A DNA stretch of 64,000 bases from Chitinophagaceae bacterium (GTDB taxonomy: Bacteria > Bacteroidota > Bacteroidia > Chitinophagales > Chitinophagaceae). The position numbers were made by a program, and so were the translations under genes. Position 1 is the stretch's first letter. The number at the start of each line of letters is the position of its first letter. Shown here one piece after another: positions 54,987 to 64,000 of the stretch. The notes beneath the pieces were generated by a model. That model worked only from the letters and a program-made list of their open reading frames with translations. It was not told where the DNA came from and did no database searches. The stretch lies in assembly GCA_016720825.1 (NCBI GenBank), contig JADKJV010000027.1, positions 172,093-236,092 of the forward strand. Reading direction: 5' to 3'.

Positions 54987-56240
54987 TCAGGAAAATCTAT
55001 CCCTGGCCAGGTCTTTTTCAAACTCAGGGCTCAGTGCGTTCCGGTCAATCTTTTTAAAGGTTTTCCTGGCCATAAACATGCTGATAATTAATACCAGGAT
55101 ACTGAGGTATCCCACCCAGTTATAATTAACAATTCTGCCAGATTTTTCGGAATGGACAATCGCACCGGCTGCTAATGCGGCAAGTCCGCTGCCCAACTGC
55201 TGCACGCTGCCGTTTACACTCATATAACTGCCGCGTTGGGTGGAATCAACCACTTCACTGATCATGGCCTGTGCCGTCATGGCCCTCACGGTGGCAAGGA
55301 TAAACCAGAATGAGAAAAAGGCCAGTACGAGAATAAAATGCACATTCGGCATTCTTGTAATGATCAATACCATAAACAATGAAAGGAAAACAGCCCAGGT
55401 AAACACGGGCAGCTTACCGATTCTGTCGGATACCCTGCCCAGTACGAGTGCGCCGAGTAAGGAAGCAAATCCCCCGTATAAATAAATATTGGGCAGTATC
55501 CCTTTGGAGAATCCTTTGTTGTACTCAATATATGGATTGATAAAAGGGATAATCAGGAAGTGGCCCATCATCAGCAATCCGGAAAAAATAAGGGCGGAAC
55601 GCTGGCGCGGGATTTTACCGGCCATTACCAACGGCGTGAATAAATTCCCTGATTGTTCTTTCGAAACAATATGTGCGGTCAGTGAAGGGACAAATCGCAG
55701 TATACAGGGTACAAAAATGGCCGCAATCCCACCGATCATGATAAAAGGCACATGCCAGTTATATTTGAAAAGATTGGTGAGGTATAATGACAAGGGGACT
55801 CCTAAAATGGATGCGGCTGCAAAGGCGCTTACGATTGCACCCATCGCCCGGCCCCTTCTTTCATAACTGAACAGGTCGGCTACTATGGCCAGTACCTGGG
55901 CACCGATGATCCCGCCGAAAGTACCAGCCAAAACCCTCGATGCCAGCAGTAAACCATACGTAGGCGCAAAACCACAGGCCAGTGTCCCGACCAGGAAACC
56001 CACATACGCGAAGAGCAATGACCGTTTGCGGTCGAACCGGTCTATCACCGTGGCAAATGCCAGTCCGGAGAAAAAAGCACTCACCGAATAACTGGCCACA
56101 AGTATACTGAACTGGAAAGCCGTGATTTTAAAGTATGGGATCAGGTAATTGCTCAGGGGCATCATGATCATGAAGTCCAGGATGTGGGTGAAGTTGAGCC
56201 CGGCGAGGATAAAAAGTATGATTCTTTCCTTTTTCGTCAT
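54987..56240 (-). CDS. MFS transporter
   Basis: A 417-residue major facilitator with 12 hydrophobic segments; start ATG 56238-56240 (MTKKERIILFILAGLNFTHILDFMIMMPL). The A-like motif between TM2 and TM3 is FATVIDRFDRKRSLLFAYVG (DRxxRKR, about 64), and the TM8-9 loop has RVSDRIGKLP. The sequence resembles the AraJ/drug-efflux proton antiporter group (arabinose or multidrug efflux). The longer open frame to 56519 overlaps the start of the Gfo/Idh gene on the other strand and is not used. Substrate unknown. The 3' end meets the M14 stop with no gap, convergent. Confidence 0.86.
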   Translation of the reverse strand: MTKKERIILFILAGLNFTHILDFMIMMPLSNYLIPYFKITAFQFSILVASYSVSAFFSGLAFATVIDRFDRKRSLLFAYVGFLVGTLACGFAPTYGLLLASRVLAGTFGGIIGAQVLAIVADLFSYERRGRAMGAIVSAFAAASILGVPLSLYLTNLFKYNWHVPFIMIGGIAAIFVPCILRFVPSLTAHIVSKEQSGNLFTPLVMAGKIPRQRSALIFSGLLMMGHFLIIPFINPYIEYNKGFSKGILPNIYLYGGFASLLGALVLGRVSDRIGKLPVFTWAVFLSLFMVLIITRMPNVHFILVLAFFSFWFILATVRAMTAQAMISEVVDSTQRGSYMSVNGSVQQLGSGLAALAAGAIVHSEKSGRIVNYNWVGYLSILVLIISMFMARKTFKKIDRNALSPEFEKDLARDRFS

Positions 56241-56358
56241 GATGCGGCAATACGTAAAGATCGGGCAAACAGGGCAAAATATTCCCATATAACCCATTAA
56301 AATGGAATTGGATATCCAACTGGCCAAATTCTTAACTTTAAACAACTCAATCAGCCAT

Positions 56359-57675
56359 ATGAACAGAAAAAAATTCATCCGGGATGCCTCGCTCACTACG
56401 GCCGGCATAACGATTCTCAATTTCCCGGTGTTTGGAAAAAATGCCCCATCCAATAAAGTGGTCCTGGCCGTAATGGGTGTAAACAGCCGGGGTGCATACC
56501 TGGCGGAAAGTTTTTCCAAATTACCGAATGTGGAGATCGCCTATATCTGTGATGTGGAAGACAAGGCGATTGCCAATGGCCTGAAACCCTTTGCCGGCAT
56601 GGATCGCAAGCCGGCTGTTGTAAAGGATATCCGCAAACTGGTCCAGCAAAAAGATTTTGATGCGCTGGTGGTGGCTGCACCGGACCACTGGCATGCGCCA
56701 GCTGCCATACTCGGTCTGACACACCAGAAGCATGTATATCTCGAAAAACCCTGCGGGCACAATCCGCATGAAGGTTCTTTGCTGGTGGATGCACAGAAAT
56801 ACCACCGGAATTATATTATTCAGATGGGTAACCAGCGACGCTCTATGCCCAACTTGATTGATGCCGTGCAACAGGTGAAGAACGGGCTGATCGGAAAAGC
56901 CTATTTCGGTAAAGCCTGGTATGCGAATAACCGCAAATCAATCGGATTCGGTAAAAAAGTACTGGTGCCCACCACTCTGGATTTTGATTTATGGCAGGGG
57001 CCTGCACCCCGCCGAGACTACCAGGACAATCTTGTTCATTATAACTGGCATTGGTTCTGGCATTGGGGAACTGCTGAAACCTGTAATAACGGAACACATG
57101 AAATTGATATGTGCCGCTGGTTTTTAGGCGCAGATTATCCGACAAGAGTAAGTTCAGCCGGTGGCCGGTATGCATTTAAGGATGATTGGGAGATGGTGGA
57201 CACGCAGGTGGCGAGTTTTGAAATGAATAACCAGACAGCGATCAGCTGGGAAGGCAGGAGTTGTAACAAATTCAACCTGGAAGGAGCCAGCCGTGGGTTT
57301 ATCATTTATGGTGACCAGGGTACGTTGGTCAATTACGGCAATGATGATTACAAAGTTTTTGATGCAGATAATAAACTGGTGAAAGAAGTAAAATCATCCG
57401 TCACAAGTGACGGCACCAATACGGTTGCGGCTAACGGCAATCTGGACTTTTATCATTTCACCAATTTTGTGGAAAGTGTCCGTGGCAATGTAAAAGTGAA
57501 TTCGCCGATAGAAGAAGGCCACAAATCGGTATTGCTTTGCCACCTGGCTAATATTTCACAGCGGACTGGCCGCACGTTGGAATGTGATCCGTCAAATGGT
57601 CATATATTAAATGATCCCGGGGCGAATAAATTATGGAAAAGGGAGTACGAGCCTGGGTGGGAACCACGGTTTTAA
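56359..57675 (+). CDS. Gfo/Idh/MocA family oxidoreductase, Tat-exported
   Basis: A 438-residue exported sugar oxidoreductase with N terminus MNRKKFIRDASLTTAGITIL, a twin Arg/Lys-type Tat signal (RKKFIRDAS). Rossmann motif VVLAVMGVNSRGAYLAESF (about 40), EKPCGHNPHEG (about 135, catalytic Lys of EKP), HWFWHWGTAETCNNGTHEIDMCRWFL (about 235) with conserved Asp/His. It differs from the paralogue at 30041. The next gene, 84 bp downstream, encodes a 3-keto-disaccharide hydrolase, so this enzyme probably makes the 3-keto-glycoside that the hydrolase cleaves. Confidence 0.9.
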   Translation: MNRKKFIRDASLTTAGITILNFPVFGKNAPSNKVVLAVMGVNSRGAYLAESFSKLPNVEIAYICDVEDKAIANGLKPFAGMDRKPAVVKDIRKLVQQKDFDALVVAAPDHWHAPAAILGLTHQKHVYLEKPCGHNPHEGSLLVDAQKYHRNYIIQMGNQRRSMPNLIDAVQQVKNGLIGKAYFGKAWYANNRKSIGFGKKVLVPTTLDFDLWQGPAPRRDYQDNLVHYNWHWFWHWGTAETCNNGTHEIDMCRWFLGADYPTRVSSAGGRYAFKDDWEMVDTQVASFEMNNQTAISWEGRSCNKFNLEGASRGFIIYGDQGTLVNYGNDDYKVFDADNKLVKEVKSSVTSDGTNTVAANGNLDFYHFTNFVESVRGNVKVNSPIEEGHKSVLLCHLANISQRTGRTLECDPSNGHILNDPGANKLWKREYEPGWEPRF

Positions 57676-57759
57676 AATTCCAAAATAAAAATTCAAAAAC
57701 TGAGCCCTCTGTGTCCCTTGTTCTCTTCTTTGTGGCCTTTGTGGTAAAATAAAATAAAC

Positions 57760-58986
57760 ATGAAAAGATTGAATTTGTTTTTTGCCTGCTGCTGATTTCT
57801 ATAAGCAGCATCTCCCAATCCGGCTGGACCAGTTTATTTGACGGCAAAACACTTACCGGCTGGAAAAAACTCGCCGGCATTGCCGAATATGCTGTAGAAG
57901 ATAATTGCATTGTCGGCAGAACAGTGCCCGGCTCACCGAATACCTTTCTGGTAACGGAACAGGTATATGGTGATTTTATTTTGGAGATGGATGTAAAGAT
58001 TGATAATGAGAATGCCAATTCCGGTATCCAGTTACGGAGTCATTTTGATGGTGCAGCGAATAACGGAAAAGGCCGGGTGTATGGATATCAGTTTGAGTTA
58101 GATCCGTCTGTTCGCCGGTGGACGGGTGGCATTTATGATGAAGGTCGTCGCGATTGGGTATATCCCCTTTCGCTGAATCCTGCTGCACAGGCGGCTTTCC
58201 GGCTGAATACATTTAACCATATCCGGGTTGAATGTATGGGAAATGAAATCAGGACCTGGGTGAATGGTATTCCATGTGCATACCTGGCAGATAGTGTGGA
58301 TGCGTCCGGTTTCATCGCACTACAGGTTCATGCTGTATGAAAAAAAGAGTGGGTGGGAGTTATTATTTGACGGAAAAACTTCAGCCGGATGGGCCGGGGC
58401 ATATAAAGACCATTTCCCGGAAAAAGGGTGGAAGATTGAAAATGGTGAGCTCACGGTACTTTCATCGGAGGGTAAGGAAGCGAATAATGGTGGTGATATT
58501 GTTACGGTAAAAGAGTACAGTGCTTTTGATTTGTCGTTTGATTTCAAATTCACGCCGGGTGCTAACAGTGGGGTGAAATATTTCGTGACATTATCGGAAA
58601 AAAATACCGGATCAGCTATCGGGCTGGAGTACCAGGTGCTGGATGACAGTTTGCATCCGGACGCGAAACTGGGTCGTGATGGAAATCGTACGCTTGCTTC
58701 GTTGTATGATTTAATAAAAGCGGAGAAGCAGTCGCGGTTTATTCACCAGCCTGGCCAGTGGAATACTGGACGGATAGTGGTTACGCCGGAGAATCATGTG
58801 GAGCATTACCTGAATGGGATAAAGGTGCTGGAGTATGAGCGCGGGTCGCAGGCTTACCGGGAATTGGTGGAGATTAGTAAGTATGTAATATGGAAGAATT
58901 TCGGGGAGGCGGTGGAGGGGCATATCCTGTTGCAGGATCATGGAAATGAAGTGAGTTACAGGAGTATAAAGATCCGGAAGTTGTAA
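57760..58986 (+). pseudogene. Two-domain 3-keto-disaccharide hydrolase (DUF1080), frame-broken with internal deletion
   Basis: The signal peptide (MKRLNLFF, ATG 57760) loses its frame in a T6 run at about 57777-57782; one T restores MKRLNLFFCLLLISISSISQ. DUF1080 domain one has WTSLFDGKTLTGWKKLAG, GDFILEMDVKIDNENANSGIQLRSH and GFIALQVHAV. Normally it would end with a strand such as WRNIRIK, but after HAV (58339) the frame stops and domain two begins at once, SGWELLFDGKTSAGWAG, continuing to a proper end (GNEVSYRSIKIRKL). Perhaps 40-60 residues are missing. The family acts on 3-keto-glycosides to release sugars. It follows the Gfo/Idh gene. Listed as pseudogene because the deletion is not a simple homopolymer event. 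Confidence 0.7.
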
Positions 58987-58993
58987 GAGAGAT

Positions 58994-59105
58994 TAAATAC
59001 AAAACCACAAGGGGCCACAAAGATCTAAACTTTGTGGCCTTTGCTTTGCCCGCCGTAGCAAGGCGTAGGCGGGTATTCCTTTGTGTTCTTTGTGGTTAAA
59101 CACAA
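58994..59105. repeat. CTTTGTGG word tract
   Basis: Words such as CCACAAGGGGCCACAAAG, ACTTTGTGGCCTTTG and TTGTGTTCTTTGTGG, with the inverted pair GCCCGCCGTAGC/GGCGTAGGCGGG inside. A shorter run of the same word, CTTTGTGGCCTTTGTGG, lies at 57724-57745 before the DUF1080 gene. Non-coding. Confidence 0.75.
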
Positions 59106-59106
59106 A

Positions 59107-59143
59107 ACAAAAAAGCCTCTCAACACAAGTTGAAAGGCTTTTT
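59107..59143 (+). terminator. Terminator between DUF1080 gene and the rRNA operon
   Basis: AAAAAGCCTCTCAAC, ACAA loop, GTTGAAAGGCTTTTT: a 14-pair near-perfect stem with A/T runs on both sides, so it may work in both directions. Confidence 0.85.
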
Positions 59144-59153
59144 ATAAATGAAT

Positions 59154-59263
59154 ATGGCAGCTACCTACTCTCCCGCATTGTGGTGCAGTACCATCGGCCA
59201 TGAGGGGCTTAACTTCTCTGTTCGGTATGGGAAGAGGTGAACACCCTCGGCAAAACCACCATA
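59154..59263 (-). rRNA. 5S ribosomal RNA
   Basis: About 110 nt. On the minus strand the 5' end ATGGTGGT pairs with the 3' end AGCTGCCAT to close helix I. CACCTCTTCCCATACCGAACAGAGAAGTTAAGC is the standard loop C region (given by its CCGAACAGAGAAGTTAAGC core). It follows the 23S by about 140 bp, as in Bacteroidota operons. No sign of damage. Confidence 0.9.
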
Positions 59264-59277
59264 AGTCGTTACAAATT

Positions 59278-59345
59278 CCAAAATTCAAAATCCAAATTCC
59301 AAAGAGTTTGGGATTTGAGATTTGTCCTTTTGGGATTTAATAATG
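59278..59345. repeat. AAATTCC word tract between 5S and 23S
   Basis: AAATTCCAAAATTCAAAATC and AGTTTGGGATTTGAGATTTG, complementary 7-bp word runs that could pair with each other as a hairpin in the 5S-23S spacer. Confidence 0.65.
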
Positions 59346-59407
59346 TACATATTGGAAAATGTTAGAGAATATCTGGTTGTTTTATCGTTCCCGAAGGAAG
59401 ATAAAAA

Positions 59408-62192
<2,785 letters not shown>

Positions 62193-62514
62193 AATTAGAA
62201 ACTAGAATTTGTTATTATTGTGTTGTTACCCGACCACATTTCTTCAGACCAACCATAAAAAATTGTGATTATTCAAAATTGTGATCGAATTCCGATAAAA
62301 TGAAGTTAGATATTCATCTAACATTTTTTTTTCCAATATGTCAAAGAGCCAAGTAATGTGAAAATGTGGAAATGTGCTAATTCGAAAATTAATACACTTC
62401 CTTTCATATTACCGTGCAGATAAAATGGTTTCGAACCATTCAAGGCCTCTCAGGCATTACATATTTAAAGAACTTATTTCACGTTTACATTCTCCACACT
62501 TTCCGGCCACTGGG

Positions 62515-62588
62515 TGGAGGATATCAGAGTCGAACCGATGACCCTCTGCGTGCAAGGCAGATGCTCTAGCCAACTGAGCTAACCCCAA
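62515..62588 (-). tRNA. tRNA-Ala (TGC), acceptor stem mismatched
   Basis: Cloverleaf of 74 nt: D arm GCTCAGTTGGCTAGAGC, anticodon arm TCTGC-CTTGCAC-GCAGA with anticodon TGC, T arm ATCGG-TTCGACT-CTGAT. The 3' acceptor strand ATCCTCC faces TTGGGGT, so the first two positions are T-C mismatches where G-C pairs are expected. Two extra G in the 5' strand would restore a normal stem. CCA is not encoded. Standard 16S-23S spacer tRNA by position. Confidence 0.8.
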
Positions 62589-62657
62589 AATAATTAGTCT
62601 GGAGTCTTTAGTTCATAGTCTGAGTCAGACTGCGACTAACGGCTATCGACTTTAAAG

Positions 62658-62738
62658 TAGACCCGAGAGCAGATTTGAACTGCTGACCCTACATTATGGG
62701 TGTAAATTGCTCACAAGCAGGCTGAGCACTACGGATCT
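62658..62738 (-). tRNA. tRNA-Ile-like spacer tRNA, aberrant (CAT anticodon, C33)
   Basis: Eighty-one nt, longer than a class I tRNA. The acceptor stem AGATCCG/CGGGTCT pairs fully. The D arm is GCTCAGCCTGCTTGTGAGC, the anticodon stem TTACA/TGTAG, but the loop is CCCATAA in place of CTGATAA: the anticodon would be CAT and the invariant U33 is C. A dinucleotide CT is inserted between T arm and acceptor, and extra bases precede the D stem. By position it should be tRNA-Ile (GAT). Degenerate or misread. Confidence 0.62.
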
Positions 62739-62847
62739 GTTTGCCGCCCCCGTGGTGGGGTTCATGTTTTAAAGAACTGTAATGAACAATGAAAGTAGTA
62801 GGAAACGTGGCCAGTAGTAGTTCTGACGAATCAGAAACACTGGCTCT

Positions 62848-64000
<1,153 letters not shown>

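Noticed and set aside
62658..62738. A genuine tRNA-Met or tRNA-Ile2 with CAT anticodon
   Set aside because: C33, two insertions and its position in the 16S-23S spacer argue for a damaged tRNA-Ile (GAT).

Overview
The window is typical of a Bacteroidota genome, most likely family Chitinophagaceae. The evidence is the TAnnTTTG type -7 promoter boxes, a type IX secretion sorting domain on a subtilase, Bacteroidota-only families (DUF3570, DUF4266, DUF6263-like), many SusD-era style lipoproteins without Shine-Dalgarno sites, and an rRNA operon of the same affiliation. It is dense chromosomal DNA with no phage, insertion sequence or CRISPR array.

Layout. 1-3.6 kb: end of a nucleotide-sugar/LPS region (ugd, DegT aminotransferase, waaA). 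3.7-9.6 kb: thymidine kinase, a lipoprotein, cytochrome c maturation genes (ccmB, ccmC, ccmD-like), glutamate dehydrogenase and a LolA-like protein. 9.9-12.9 kb: a protein-thiocarboxylate cysteine synthesis operon (cysM, JAMM peptidase, CysO-like carrier, MoeB-rhodanese). In front of it sits an unannotated 27-codon leader ORF with three consecutive Cys codons, followed by an intrinsic terminator; this is the most striking element found. 13-21.4 kb: AMP nucleosidase, fused oligopeptide ABC ATPase, a giant TraB/GumN protein, queA. 21.6-25.8 kb: DUF3570-DUF4266-ApbE-thioredoxin cluster. 25.9-34.7 kb: lysC, lipoprotein plus a decayed gene, a sugar oxidation/isomerisation cluster (Ldh, Gfo/Idh/MocA, isomerase, FAD oxidoreductase), ssb. 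34.9-37.6 kb: two-component system flanked by 11-bp spaced GTTAA boxes, and a Lys/Thr-rich secreted protein. 37.7-56.2 kb: peptidases (M14 twice, S8, S41), mnmA, an RNA methyltransferase, sucAB, rpsT, an MFS transporter. 56.3-59 kb: Gfo/Idh/MocA plus a 3-keto-disaccharide hydrolase. 59.1-64 kb: 5S, 23S, tRNA-Ala, tRNA-Ile and most of 16S on the minus strand.

Two features affect how the rest should be read. First, about ten genes carry single-base indels, nearly all losses of one base from a homopolymer; this looks like consensus error from the sequencing platform more than biology, so I describe each gene as its repaired whole. Second, the 16S gene and the tRNA-Ile next to it depart from universal sequence at sites that should be invariant (530 loop, 790 loop, 1390 and 1492 regions; tRNA position 33 and the anticodon), while 23S and 5S look far better. 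Either this is a decaying rRNA operon or the consensus is poor there.

Intergenic DNA is rich in short imperfect tandem words of about seven bases, a different word at each locus, and in a 92-bp element found twice, each time flanked by a pair of locus-specific hairpins.
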